From the NCBI GenBank assembly GCA_900109485.1, contig FOAY01000012.1, positions 1 through 64,000 of the forward strand: a stretch of DNA of 64,000 nt, written 5' to 3'. Made by a program: the position numbers and the translations under genes. The notes beneath the pieces were generated by a model. The model did no database searches and was not told the origin of the DNA. It was given only the letters and a program-made list of their open reading frames with translations. Of the stretch, positions 20,706-29,374 are shown one piece after another. The DNA is from Kosakonia sacchari. GTDB taxonomy: Bacteria > Pseudomonadota > Gammaproteobacteria > Enterobacterales > Enterobacteriaceae. Numbering within the stretch: position 1 is the stretch's first letter; each line of letters begins with the position of its first letter.

Positions 20706-21899
20706 GTGTTCCAGAATGTTGATGCCTATGCGGGCGATCCGATCCTCTCTCTGATGGAAGCTTTCAATCAGGATAACCGTGGCGACAAGGTCAATCTCAG
20801 TATCGGTCTTTATTACAATGAGCAGGCGATCATCCCGCGCCTCGACGCCGTACAGCAGGCAGAAGCACGTCTGCAAAGCCAGCCACAAAGCGCCAGCCTC
20901 TATCTACCGATGGAAGGTTTTGCGCCTTATCGCAGCGCAGTGCAAACGCTGTTGTTTGGTGAGTTACATCCGGCGCTGCGTGCCGGGCGTATTGCAACCA
21001 TCCAGACGCTGGGCGGCTCCGGCGCGCTGAAAGTGGGCGCGGACTTTCTGAAAAGCTACTTCCCGGATTCCGAAGTCTGGGTCAGCGATCCGACCTGGGA
21101 AAACCATATCGCGATTTTCGCCGGTGCCGGGTTCACGGTGCATCGCTATCCCTACTTTGATAACGCCAGCCGCGGCGTCGATTTCGCTGCGATGCTCGCC
21201 ACGCTGAAAACGCTGCCGCCGCGCAGTATCGTGCTGTTGCATCCCTGCTGCCATAACCCAACCGGGGCGGATCTGACGCGTAATCAGTGGGATCAGGTTA
21301 TTGAAGTGCTGATTGCCCGCGAACTGATCCCGTTCCTCGACATCGCTTACCAGGGCTTTGGCGCCGGGCTGGATGACGATGCCTATGCCATTCGCGCCAT
21401 TGCCAGCGCCGGTTTGCCTGCGCTGGTCAGCAATTCGTTCTCGAAAATCTTCTCGCTCTACGGCGAGCGCGTCGGCGGATTGTCAGTGGTGTGTGAAGAT
21501 GCGGACGCCGCCGCCCGCGTGCTTGGGCAGCTTAAAGCCACGGTGCGGCGCAACTACTCCAGCCCGCCGAATTTCGGTGCACAGGTGGTTTCGCTGGTAC
21601 TTAACGACCCGCAACTGAATGCACTCTGGCGTGCTGAAGTGGAAGCGATGCGTAGCCGTATCAGCGAGATGCGGCACGCGCTGGTAGCGGCGCTGAAAAC
21701 CGCGTTACCGGAGCAGGATTTCAGCTTCCTGCTAAGCCAGCGCGGCATGTTCAGTTACACCGGTTTTAGCCCTGAGCAGGTGGAAAAACTGCGTGAAGTC
21801 TTTGGCGTCTACCTGATCGCCAGCGGCCGTGTCTGCATGGCGGGGCTGAACCACCACAATATCGCCCGCGTGGCGCAGGCGTTCGCCGCCGTTCAGTAA
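20706..21899 (+). CDS. TyrB-type aromatic amino acid aminotransferase (paralogue)
   Basis: 397 residues, the length of E. coli TyrB, with close similarity throughout ([37 protein letters not shown]). The PLP lysine is Lys247 in [22 protein letters not shown] is at 183-187. It starts at GTG with CAGGAG upstream. TyrB-type enzymes transaminate phenylalanine, tyrosine and leucine, and in Klebsiella a TyrB-type enzyme also converts 2-keto-4-methylthiobutyrate to methionine. The usual tyrB locus is next to alr, so this may be a second copy recruited into a sulfur amino acid island. Whether another tyrB exists cannot be seen. Confidence 0.88.
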   Translation: MFQNVDAYAGDPILSLMEAFNQDNRGDKVNLSIGLYYNEQAIIPRLDAVQQAEARLQSQPQSASLYLPMEGFAPYRSAVQTLLFGELHPALRAGRIATIQTLGGSGALKVGADFLKSYFPDSEVWVSDPTWENHIAIFAGAGFTVHRYPYFDNASRGVDFAAMLATLKTLPPRSIVLLHPCCHNPTGADLTRNQWDQVIEVLIARELIPFLDIAYQGFGAGLDDDAYAIRAIASAGLPALVSNSFSKIFSLYGERVGGLSVVCEDADAAARVLGQLKATVRRNYSSPPNFGAQVVSLVLNDPQLNALWRAEVEAMRSRISEMRHALVAALKTALPEQDFSFLLSQRGMFSYTGFSPEQVEKLREVFGVYLIASGRVCMAGLNHHNIARVAQAFAAVQ

Positions 21900-21906
21900 A
21901 CGTTGG

Positions 21907-21935
21907 CGGGTTCCGCAGGGACGCGGAACCCGGTT
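21907..21935. terminator. Terminator between tyrB-like gene and the luxS-operon SDR
   Basis: A 10-bp perfect stem CGGGTTCCGC (21907-21916) / GCGGAACCCG (21923-21932) with a 6-nt loop lies in the 38-bp gap between two convergent genes. T-rich sequence follows on the plus strand. Confidence 0.8.
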
Positions 21936-21937
21936 TG

Positions 21938-22699
21938 TTAATGCATGGTCATGCCGCCGGTGACATTGATGGCCTGCCCGGTCATATACGAGGCTAACAG
22001 GCTGGCGAGAAAGGCGACCACGTTGGCGACATCCAGCGGCTGCGCCGTGCGCCCGAGCAGCACTTGCGAGCAATCTTCCGCGTAGATATCTTCCGCCGTT
22101 AAACCGCGCAATGCAGCACCTTCGCGACGTTCGCGCCACTTCATCTCCGTCTCGACAATACCGGGGCAAACGGCGTTCACCAGAATGTTATGCCGCGCCA
22201 GTTCGATAGCCATCACCCGCGTCAGCCCCAGCACCGCATGCTTGGTGGCGACATATTGCCCCATCAACCGGTAACCGTTTTTCCCGGCCTGCGACGCAAT
22301 ATTGATGATGCGCCCGGCGGATTGCGGTTTCATCACGCGGATCGCCGCTTCTGACAAATAACTCAGCCCTTTGACATTGATGTCCAGCAACCTCTGCCAG
22401 TCGCTATCGCGCATGGCATCTACCGGGCTCATCGCCGAAACGCCGCAACTGTTGACCAGAATATCCACCCCGCCAAACCTATTCACCGCAGCGTCGATCA
22501 AAGCCTCCGCCTGCGGGCGTGAAGCCACATCGCAGGGTTGCAGCAGATAGCGTGCATGCGGCTGTGCGGCTGTCGCGGCGATATCACCGACGACGACATT
22601 CGCGCCGCCCTGATGCAGCAGATCGGCAATCGCTTTGCCGATCCCCTGTAACCCGCCGCTCACCACGGCGGTTTGCCCGCTAAAATCGAGGGCAATCAT
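21938..22699 (-). CDS. SDR oxidoreductase, last gene of the luxS-type operon
   Basis: 253 residues, a complete classical SDR. GGLQGIG (15-21) binds the cofactor, Asp39 at the end of the second strand favours NAD(H), and Ser136, Tyr149 and Lys153 are the catalytic triad. The usual NNAG is replaced by NSCG (83-86), a mild oddity. The start lies 2 bp after the luxS-like stop, so it is the fifth gene of the operon metQ-metN-metI-luxS-SDR. Dione, acetoin and polyol dehydrogenases share this fold. DPD, the LuxS by-product, is a 2,3-dione, so reduction of DPD is an attractive but untested guess. Another sugar alcohol substrate is possible. Confidence 0.85.
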   Translation of the reverse strand: MIALDFSGQTAVVSGGLQGIGKAIADLLHQGGANVVVGDIAATAAQPHARYLLQPCDVASRPQAEALIDAAVNRFGGVDILVNSCGVSAMSPVDAMRDSDWQRLLDINVKGLSYLSEAAIRVMKPQSAGRIINIASQAGKNGYRLMGQYVATKHAVLGLTRVMAIELARHNILVNAVCPGIVETEMKWRERREGAALRGLTAEDIYAEDCSQVLLGRTAQPLDVANVVAFLASLLASYMTGQAINVTGGMTMH

Positions 22700-22701
22700 G
22701 G

Positions 22702-23160
22702 TTAGTTACGCCGGAACGGATCATCGCTGATCCCGGCTTCAAGCACCTGTTTTGCGTACTCCTGCGCCGAGAAAAGCGAATGGTCGCGATAGTTGCCGCA
22801 GGCCAGCGGCGTCACCGCCGGAACGTCGGTCGCGTCAAGGACGCGGCGCAGGACGCGCGTCAGAGCGGCAGCCACATCGGCAGGTTTGTGCTCATCCCAC
22901 AGGATCAGGTAGAAACCGGTGCGGCAGCCCATCGGCGAAATATCGATAATGCCGTCCAGCTCCTCGCGCAGGCCAAAGGCCAGCAGATGCTCCAGCGTGT
23001 GCAGTGCCGCCGTCGGAATGGCGTCGGTATTCGGTTGCAGCAAACGCAAATCAAACTTTTGCACCACGCTGCCCAGCGCGTGGCGTTCAACGCCAGCAAC
23101 GCGAACGTAAGGGGCTTTCACTTTGGTGTGGTCGAGCGTAAAGCTTTCAACAACAGGCAT
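22702..23160 (-). CDS. LuxS-family S-ribosylhomocysteine lyase, Firmicutes-like
   Basis: 152 residues. The zinc ligands His54 and His58 with general base Glu57 (HTLEH), the catalytic Cys79 ([10 protein letters not shown]) and the third zinc ligand Cys121 (CGNYRDHS) are all present, so it should be active: S-ribosylhomocysteine to homocysteine plus DPD, the AI-2 precursor. The sequence does not resemble the E. coli enzyme (171 residues, MPLLDSFTVDHTRM). Segments such as [33 protein letters not shown] and [18 protein letters not shown] recall clostridial LuxS. It starts 16 bp after metI in a five-gene operon. It is likely a second, horizontally acquired luxS beside the usual chromosomal one (normally near gshA, not in this window). 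Symbol left empty because the orthologous luxS is probably elsewhere. Confidence 0.9.
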   Translation of the reverse strand: MPVVESFTLDHTKVKAPYVRVAGVERHALGSVVQKFDLRLLQPNTDAIPTAALHTLEHLLAFGLREELDGIIDISPMGCRTGFYLILWDEHKPADVAAALTRVLRRVLDATDVPAVTPLACGNYRDHSLFSAQEYAKQVLEAGISDDPFRRN

Positions 23161-23176
23161 GATTTTCTCCTCAGGG

Positions 23177-23854
23177 TTACCGCGACGACTCGCGGCGCAG
23201 ACGGCGCGCCAGGCGGGTGCCGAGGGTCTGGATTAACTGCACAATGACAATCAGAACAAGGGCAGTCACCAGCGTGGCAAACGCATCAAAGCGCTGGTAA
23301 CCGTAAGTAATGGCGAGATCGCCGATGCCACCGCCGCCGACCGTTCCGGCCATTGCGGTGGCGCCCAGCAGACCAATGGTGGCGGTTGTTAATGCGAGGA
23401 CCAGCGAAGAGGCAGCCTCCGGCAGCATAAAGTGCCAGATCGTTTGCAGCGGAGAAGCGCCCATCGCATCCGCCGCTTCCAGAATGCCGTCATCAATATC
23501 CAGCAGTGAGCTCTCCACCAGCCGCGAAATATACGGCGCGATAAAGACAATCAGCGGCACAATCGCCCCGGCAGTGCCGATAGTGGTGCCAACCAGCAAG
23601 CGGGTGAAGGGCAGAATGGTGATCAGCAAAATGATAAAAGGCAGCGAGCGCACGACGTTGATCACCGGGTTTAGCACCTGATGAACCACGTGATTAGGCA
23701 CAATGCCGCCGGGTCGGCAAATCACCAGCACAATCCCCAGCGGAATGCCAAGCAGCGAGCCAAATCCTAACGACACGCACACCATCACCAGCGTGTCATG
23801 CAGCGCCAGCACAAACTGGTCGCCGGTCACGGCAGTATCAAATAACTCAAACAT
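23177..23854 (-). CDS. MetI-type ABC transporter permease
   Basis: 225 residues with five to six membrane helices and the ABC permease EAA loop ([22 protein letters not shown]) that docks on the ATPase. The fold and length match MetI of the D/L-methionine importer MetNIQ. The start overlaps the end of the metN-like gene by 8 bp, so translation is coupled. Together with the downstream luxS-type gene this suggests import of methionine or a related thioether, but the substrate may differ from that of the housekeeping MetNIQ. Confidence 0.9.
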   Translation of the reverse strand: MFELFDTAVTGDQFVLALHDTLVMVCVSLGFGSLLGIPLGIVLVICRPGGIVPNHVVHQVLNPVINVVRSLPFIILLITILPFTRLLVGTTIGTAGAIVPLIVFIAPYISRLVESSLLDIDDGILEAADAMGASPLQTIWHFMLPEAASSLVLALTTATIGLLGATAMAGTVGGGGIGDLAITYGYQRFDAFATLVTALVLIVIVQLIQTLGTRLARRLRRESSR

Positions 23855-24854
23855 CGCTGATTTTTACCCCCGCCTCGTGAAGATCGGCAATCGCGCTGGT
23901 CACCGCCGCGTCGTCCCCCTGAATTTGCACAATCATAAAACCGATAATGCGGTTCTGGACTTCCGACATGCTGGCAAAAAGGATATTGATTTCAATCGCA
24001 TAACTTTTGATGATGCGGTTGATGATCGGCTGTTGCGCGGTGCTGCCGACAAACTCCAGCCGCAACCCGCGCCCGTGCGCCTGAAGTAATGCATCAACGC
24101 GCGCCGGAAGCCGGTCGTGGATCACCGATTGAACAAAACTGGCGGTTACCGCATGACGGGGTTCCGCGAACAACGTAAACACCTCGCCGTGCTCCACTAT
24201 CCGGCCCCGCTCCATCACCGCCACTTTGTTGCAAATCTTTTGCACCACTGACATTTCATGCGTAATCAACACGATAGTGATGCCATAGCGCTGATTGATC
24301 TCTTTCAGTAGCAGCAGGATCTGCACGGTGGTGTGCGGATCCAGCGCCGAGGTCGCTTCATCGCACAGCAATACCGAAGGATTAGTGGCCAGCGCGCGGG
24401 CGATGCCAACGCGCTGTTTCTGCCCACCGGATAACTCGTCCGGGTAGCTATGCGCCTTGTCGCCAAGGCTGACGAAATCGAGCAGTTCCGTAACACGCGC
24501 CTGGATAAAAGCTTTATCTTTCCCTTGCAGAATTAATGGGATGGCCACGTTATGAAAAACAGTTTTCGCATTCAGCAAATTAAAATTCTGAAAGATCATG
24601 CCGATGTTTTTTTTGATCGCCTGCAAGCGCTTTCCGGTTACGCCCTGCAGCGATTCGCCATTCAGCACGACATCGCCTTTCCCTGGAGATTCAAGACGAT
24701 TGATTAAACGTAGCAAGGTACTTTTCCCTGCACCGCTGTAACCAATAATCCCGAAAATATCGCCCTTTTCAATTTTCAGAGAAATGTTATCCAGCGCCTG
24801 GATTTGGTGGCCGTTACGCGCAAAGGTTTTACTGACGTTACGAAACTCAATCAT
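23847..24854 (-). CDS. MetN-type ABC transporter ATPase with NIL domain
   Basis: 335 residues. Walker A GYSGAGKST is at 38-46, the Q-loop in MIFQNFNLL, the ABC signature LSGGQKQ at 141-147, Walker B VLLCDE at 161-166 and the H-loop at LITHEMS. A C-terminal NIL/ACT-like regulatory domain occupies about 260-335, which in E. coli MetN binds methionine and shuts transport off (trans-inhibition). Its presence strongly supports a methionine-family importer with feedback. It begins 8 bp after the metQ-like stop. Confidence 0.92.
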   Translation of the reverse strand: MIEFRNVSKTFARNGHQIQALDNISLKIEKGDIFGIIGYSGAGKSTLLRLINRLESPGKGDVVLNGESLQGVTGKRLQAIKKNIGMIFQNFNLLNAKTVFHNVAIPLILQGKDKAFIQARVTELLDFVSLGDKAHSYPDELSGGQKQRVGIARALATNPSVLLCDEATSALDPHTTVQILLLLKEINQRYGITIVLITHEMSVVQKICNKVAVMERGRIVEHGEVFTLFAEPRHAVTASFVQSVIHDRLPARVDALLQAHGRGLRLEFVGSTAQQPIINRIIKSYAIEINILFASMSEVQNRIIGFMIVQIQGDDAAVTSAIADLHEAGVKISDV

Positions 24855-24862
24855 CGGATTAT

Positions 24863-25678
24863 TTATTTAAAGTAATCAGGCAACAGATAGCCGCTATATT
24901 GCGATTGTCCGTGAATATAATTTTTGAATTCGGCCGAGTGATAGCCAGCAATAATATCTTTGGCAAACTGCGCATCTTTATTTTTGCCCGCGATGGTTAC
25001 CACATTAATAAAGTTGCTGGTGGGATCTTCCAGTTTTAATGCCGAAGCCAGTTTCATTCCACTGGAGACCGCAAAATTCCCCTGAATTAATCCATAATCC
25101 ACATCCGGCAGGGCGCGAACCTGCTGGGCGTTATCCATCTCTTTCAACACAATTTTATACGGGTTTTCACTGATATTGCGCTGGGAGAAGGTGGCCGGAT
25201 CGCTCTTCGGATCGATCTTTATCCAGCCCAGACTTTGCAGCACCAGCGCGGCGCGATACTCGTTTGAGGGCTGATTCGGTACTGAAACCGTGGTGCCAGC
25301 TTCGGGTTTCGCCAGTTGTTTTATCTTCGCGGAATAGAGCCCCATCGGCGGCGTCGGCACCTGCACAATGCCGATATTATCGATGCCTAAACGTTCATTC
25401 ACCGATTTAAGGTACACCGGGTGCTGCATGATATTGGCTTCAATATTCCCGCGCGCCACCGCGTCATTCACCTGAATACCGTCGCTGAAATCTTTAAATT
25501 CGACAGTGTAGCCTTTCGCCTGCAGGAAAGGGACAACACCTTTTTCGAACTGCTCTTTATAAGGGCCAGGGTTAAAACCCACGCGGATGAGTTTAGTTTG
25601 CGCATCCGCCGCCTGCGCCAGCGAAGAGGAAGTGGCTAATAATGCAAAGATAACACCCAATATGACTGGCCTGCTCAT
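24863..25678 (-). CDS. MetQ/NlpA-type substrate-binding protein
   Basis: 271 residues from ATG 25678, which has GGGGA 8 nt upstream; an in-frame TTG at 25708 would add 10 residues. A signal peptide is clear (MSRPVILGVIFALLATSSSLAQA, cleavage after AQA). There is no lipobox cysteine, so unlike E. coli MetQ it should be a soluble periplasmic protein. The mature part IRVGFNPGPYKEQFEKGVVPFLQAKG belongs to the NlpA/MetQ family, but it is well diverged from E. coli MetQ. It is the first gene of the metQNI-luxS-SDR operon and is divergent from an MtnE-like transaminase. Confidence 0.88.
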   Translation of the reverse strand: MSRPVILGVIFALLATSSSLAQAADAQTKLIRVGFNPGPYKEQFEKGVVPFLQAKGYTVEFKDFSDGIQVNDAVARGNIEANIMQHPVYLKSVNERLGIDNIGIVQVPTPPMGLYSAKIKQLAKPEAGTTVSVPNQPSNEYRAALVLQSLGWIKIDPKSDPATFSQRNISENPYKIVLKEMDNAQQVRALPDVDYGLIQGNFAVSSGMKLASALKLEDPTSNFINVVTIAGKNKDAQFAKDIIAGYHSAEFKNYIHGQSQYSGYLLPDYFK

Positions 25679-25874
25679 TAACAATGTCCCCATCAGAATA
25701 AATTTCAATCTGATTAAATCACAGGCGATATATTTTTATTTTGCTTTTTTAGCATAACGATAATTATCCACCGAATATTCAAAAAATAAAAAACCATTGC
25801 CGCTTTTATTCTTTAGTGAATCCGCTATTTACTGTTATGCCATAGGGAATAATGAATAGTGTGTTGAGCAAACT
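25679..25874. promoter_or_regulatory. Divergent promoter region of metQ-like operon and mtnE-like gene
   Basis: An AT-rich 196-bp gap with a long low-GC core at about 25720-25830 that must hold two back-to-back promoters. No MetJ box (AGACGTCT repeats) and no SAM riboswitch were recognised. An Lrp/AsnC-type site would be degenerate and AT-rich and so hard to see by eye. Confidence 0.45.
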
Positions 25875-27056
25875 ATGCCTGATTTTTCCCCTTCACCGTT
25901 GATCGATGCGCTGGAAGAGAACCTGTTTAGCGCGCTGGAAAAGGTGGCGGCAACCATTGATACCGCCGCGTTGCCGCTTGTCGATCTCTCCAGCGGCAGC
26001 CCTGGGCAACCCACACCGCCGGAAATCATTGCCCGCCTGCAACAGGCCGTTGCCGACGAGCAGAACCACGGCTATCCCTCGTTCTGGGGCAAAACAGAGG
26101 TGCTTCAGGCGATTGCCGATTTTTACCGGCAACGCTATGGCGTCGAACTGGATGCGGAGCGGGAAGTGGCGGTTTTCCAGGGATCGCACATCGGCGTCAG
26201 CGGTCTGCCGCGCGCGCTGCTCAAGCCCGGGCAATACCTGATCTCCACCGATCCTTGTTACCCCATTTACCGCTCAGCCGCGCTACAGGCGCAGGCTCGC
26301 TTTTATGGCATCCCGCTGGAAGAAGCCGATGACTTTTTACCGGACTTCAGCCGCGTGCCCGCCGACGTCGCCCGTCATGCTGGTTTATTGATGCTCAACT
26401 ATCCGCACAACCCCACCGGCGCGCTGGCCACGCCAGCGTTGTTCGCGGCAGCGCTCGATTTTGCCCGCGAGTACCATCTTCCGGTAGTGCATGATTTTGC
26501 CTATGCGGCGATTGGCAGCCACGCAGAAGAAGCGCCATTAAGCCTGCTGTCGATGCCCGGCGCTAAAGCGTGGGGCGTGGAAACCTATACGCTGTCGAAA
26601 ACCTTCAGCATGGCGGGCTGGCGCTTTGGTTTTGCCGTCGGTAATGCGTCTGTCATTCAGGCGTTTAAAAAGCTGCATACCCACAGCTACAGCACCGTTT
26701 TTGGCGCGGTGCAGGATGCGGCAATCGCGGCGTTAGCGCTGCCGCCACAGCGTATGCAGCAACTGGTCGCGATTTACCATCAGCGGCGCAAATGGGTGCT
26801 GGAAACGCTGGCCGCGATGTCATGGCCGGTACATGCCAGGCAAGGCACATTCTTTCTCTGGTTGCCCGTACCCGCGGGCTTTAATGCCGCTACGTTTTCC
26901 GCTTTACTGCTGAACGAGGCGCATGTGCTGGTTGCGCCAGGTTCTGGCTTTGGTAAAGGAGGCGAGCAGTTTATTCGTATCAGCCTGACGGCCAGCGATG
27001 AGGCGCTCGAAACCGCGCTGGCGCGTATTGCCGCGCTGCGTCTCTTTCCCGGTTGA
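25875..27056 (+). CDS. MtnE-like methionine/branched-keto-acid aminotransferase
   Basis: 393 residues, a fold-type I PLP aminotransferase. Lys242 in YTLSKTFSMAGWRFGFAVGNASV binds PLP, and NYPHNPTG lies at 175-182. Segments such as GSPGQPTPPEI, AVADEQNHGYPSFWG, VVHDFAYAAIG and the SKTFSMAGWRFGFAVGNASVI block parallel Bacillus subtilis MtnE (YkrV), which converts 2-keto-4-methylthiobutyrate to methionine in the methionine salvage pathway. LL-diaminopimelate and alanine aminotransferases are near relatives, so specificity is an inference supported by the divergent metQNI-luxS operon. The start gives MPDFSPSPLIDALEEN. Confidence 0.82.
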   Translation: MPDFSPSPLIDALEENLFSALEKVAATIDTAALPLVDLSSGSPGQPTPPEIIARLQQAVADEQNHGYPSFWGKTEVLQAIADFYRQRYGVELDAEREVAVFQGSHIGVSGLPRALLKPGQYLISTDPCYPIYRSAALQAQARFYGIPLEEADDFLPDFSRVPADVARHAGLLMLNYPHNPTGALATPALFAAALDFAREYHLPVVHDFAYAAIGSHAEEAPLSLLSMPGAKAWGVETYTLSKTFSMAGWRFGFAVGNASVIQAFKKLHTHSYSTVFGAVQDAAIAALALPPQRMQQLVAIYHQRRKWVLETLAAMSWPVHARQGTFFLWLPVPAGFNAATFSALLLNEAHVLVAPGSGFGKGGEQFIRISLTASDEALETALARIAALRLFPG

Positions 27057-27150
27057 GGCCATTTGTGCTTCTGCGTAGCAGTGCACTGGTTTTGTCATTA
27101 TGACGTGGTAGAGTGCACAAAGACCCCATTTACGGAGAAATTGCGCCCTT

Positions 27151-28149
27151 ATGATACGTTTCGCTGTCATAGGTACAAACTGGATCACCCGCCAGTTTGT
27201 CGACGCCGCCCATGAGACGGGCAAATATAAACTCACCGCCGTTTTTTCCCGCAGCCTTGAACAGGCGCAAACGTTCGCCAACGACTATCCGGTAGAACAT
27301 CTGTTTACCTCACTGGAAGAGATGGCGAAAAGCGATGCTATTGACGCGGTGTATATTGCCAGCCCGAACTCTCTCCATTTCCCGCAGACCCGGCTGTTTC
27401 TGAGCCACAAAAAGCATGTGATCTGTGAAAAGCCGCTGGCCTCGAACTTACAGGAAGTCGAAGCGGCGATTGCCTGCGCGCGGGAAAATCAGGTGGTACT
27501 GTTTGAAGCCTTCAAAACCGCCAGCCTGCCGAACTTCATCCTGCTGAAACAGTCGCTGACGAAAGTGGGCAAAGTGCGAAAAGCCTTTATCAACTACTGC
27601 CAGTACTCTTCGCGCTACCCGCGTTATCTGGATGGCGAAAACCCGAATACCTTTAATCCGGCGTTCTCGAACGGTTCGATTATGGATATCGGCTTCTACT
27701 GCCTGGCATCTGCGGTAGCGCTGTGGGGCGAGCCGCACAGCGTGCAGGCCACCGCCAGCCTGCTCGATAGCGGCGTTGATGCGCACGGCGTGGTGGTAAT
27801 GGATTACGGCGATTTCAGCGTCACGCTGCAACACTCGAAAGTGAGCGACTCCGTTTTGCCAAGCGAAATCCAGGGTGAAGCCGGTTCGCTGCTGGTGGAA
27901 AAGATCTCCGAATGCCAGAAAGTGTCGTTCGTGCCGCGCGGCAGTAAAGCGCAGGAACTGACGCAGCCGCAGCATATCAACACCATGCTCTATGAAGCAG
28001 AGACCTTTGCCCGGCTGGTGGAAGAGAATGAGATCAACCATCCGGGGCTGGCCATCAGCCGTACCACGGCCAAACTGCAAACGGAAATCCGCCGTCAGAC
28101 CGGCGTGAAATTCCCGGCAGATGATGTGGGTGCCGAACTCACTGCGTAA
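27151..28149 (+). CDS. ygjR: YgjR, Gfo/Idh/MocA-family NAD(P)-dependent oxidoreductase
   Basis: 332 residues (E. coli YgjR 334). The N-terminal Rossmann domain begins IRFAVIGTNWITRQFVDAA. EKPLASNLQEV contains the catalytic Lys of the family (EKP motif), and the C-terminal alpha/beta domain binds a sugar-like substrate (FNPAFSNGSIMDIGFY). The physiological substrate is not known. The core gene order resumes here; ygjQ, which precedes it in K-12, is replaced by the luxS/transaminase island. A well-placed GGAG ribosome binding site (27135-27138) precedes ATG 27151. Confidence 0.9.
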   Translation: MIRFAVIGTNWITRQFVDAAHETGKYKLTAVFSRSLEQAQTFANDYPVEHLFTSLEEMAKSDAIDAVYIASPNSLHFPQTRLFLSHKKHVICEKPLASNLQEVEAAIACARENQVVLFEAFKTASLPNFILLKQSLTKVGKVRKAFINYCQYSSRYPRYLDGENPNTFNPAFSNGSIMDIGFYCLASAVALWGEPHSVQATASLLDSGVDAHGVVVMDYGDFSVTLQHSKVSDSVLPSEIQGEAGSLLVEKISECQKVSFVPRGSKAQELTQPQHINTMLYEAETFARLVEENEINHPGLAISRTTAKLQTEIRRQTGVKFPADDVGAELTA

Positions 28150-28213
28150 AGGTTCGTAAACCAGGTAAGCCGAATCATTGACGGCGCGAATGGACTGACA
28201 TATTTTGTTACTC

Positions 28214-28373
28214 GCAAAGGGGAGTAACTTCATTGCCGGTGGATCGTCATTACGATGCGTTACCGCATCCGGTCGCCGGGCGTCTTCACCGACGTAAGTG
28301 AGACCTTGCCGAAAGGCGAGACTCCCTGCATCTAAAGCAAGCGGCTGACGTCTTTCGACGTTAGCCGTTTTTT
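28214..28373 (+). promoter_or_regulatory. yybP-ykoY manganese riboswitch (alx leader) with terminator
   Basis: The conserved 5' part CAAAGGGGAGTAAC (28214-28227) and the 3' part CCGAAAGGCGAGACTCCCTGC (split: CCGAAAGG, GACTCCCTGC) define the yybP-ykoY aptamer. AGGGGAGT pairs with ACTCCCT (28321-28327) as P1. An intrinsic terminator follows: CGGCTGACGTC (28342-28352) / GACGTTAGCCG (28357-28367) and a T-run (28368-28373), 22 nt before alx. In E. coli this leader (PRE) responds to Mn2+ and alkaline pH and turns on alx. Confidence 0.85.
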
Positions 28374-28394
28374 GTTTTAGGTAAGGAATTCACT

Positions 28395-29363
28395 ATGAAT
28401 ACAGTCGGCACACCGATGTTATGGGGCGGCTTCGCTGTCGTGGTCGTGATTATGCTGGCCATCGACCTCTTGCTTCAGGGACGACGCGGCGCGCACACCA
28501 TGTCCATGAAGCAAGCGGCCGTCTGGTCGATCGTCTGGGTTAGTCTCTCGTTACTCTTCAATGCCGCGTTCTGGTGGTATCTGACGCAAACCGAAGGGCG
28601 CGCAGTGGCAGATACGCAGGCGCTGGCGTTTCTCACCGGTTACCTGATTGAAAAAGCGCTGGCGGTGGATAACGTCTTTGTCTGGCTGATGCTGTTCAGC
28701 TACTTTGCGGTTCCGGCGGCGCTCCAGCGACGAGTGCTGGTTTACGGCGTACTTGGCGCGATTGTGCTGCGTACCGTCATGATCTTCGCCGGTAGCTGGC
28801 TGATCACGCAATTCTCATGGTTGCTGTACGTGTTTGGCGCTTTCCTGCTGTTTACCGGCGTGAAAATGGCGCTGGCGAAAGAAGATGAAACCGGGATCGG
28901 CGATAAGCCGCTGGTGCGCTGGCTGCGCGGGCATTTGCGCATGACGGATCGCATCGAAAACGAGCATTTTTTCGTGCGTAAAAATGGATTGTTGTTCGCC
29001 ACGCCGCTTTTACTGGTGCTGATTCTGGTGGAGTTGAGCGATGTGATTTTTGCCGTCGACAGCATTCCGGCGATCTTTGCGGTGACCACCGATCCCTTTA
29101 TCGTGCTGACCTCAAACCTGTTCGCGATTCTCGGTCTGCGCGCCATGTACTTCCTGCTGGCGGGCGTCGCAGAGCGCTTCTCAATGCTGAAGTACGGGTT
29201 GTCGGTGATCCTGGTGTTTATTGGCATCAAGATGCTGATCGTGGATTTCTTCCATATTCCGATCGCCATTTCGCTGGGCGTGGTCGGTGGGATCCTGGCG
29301 CTGACGCTGCTGATCAACGCCTGGGTTAACTACCAGAACGACAAGAAAAAAGCGCAGGAATAG
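28395..29363 (+). CDS. alx: Alx, TerC-family membrane manganese exporter
   Basis: 322 residues with about nine membrane helices and the TerC-family acidic motifs: [15 protein letters not shown] and [21 protein letters not shown] carry the membrane-embedded Asp and Glu residues thought to bind metal. Alx is linked to manganese export and to growth in alkaline medium. It is preceded by a manganese riboswitch, which fits. The sstT gene that follows in K-12 is missing; the convergent ygjV comes next after 11 bp. Confidence 0.93.
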   Translation: MNTVGTPMLWGGFAVVVVIMLAIDLLLQGRRGAHTMSMKQAAVWSIVWVSLSLLFNAAFWWYLTQTEGRAVADTQALAFLTGYLIEKALAVDNVFVWLMLFSYFAVPAALQRRVLVYGVLGAIVLRTVMIFAGSWLITQFSWLLYVFGAFLLFTGVKMALAKEDETGIGDKPLVRWLRGHLRMTDRIENEHFFVRKNGLLFATPLLLVLILVELSDVIFAVDSIPAIFAVTTDPFIVLTSNLFAILGLRAMYFLLAGVAERFSMLKYGLSVILVFIGIKMLIVDFFHIPIAISLGVVGGILALTLLINAWVNYQNDKKKAQE

Positions 29364-29374
29364 CAAACCTGCCG

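Noticed and set aside
25679-25874. MetJ operator or SAM riboswitch in front of the metQ-type operon
   Set aside because: Looked for AGACGTCT-type repeats and SAM-I/II/IV core motifs; none were recognisable by eye.
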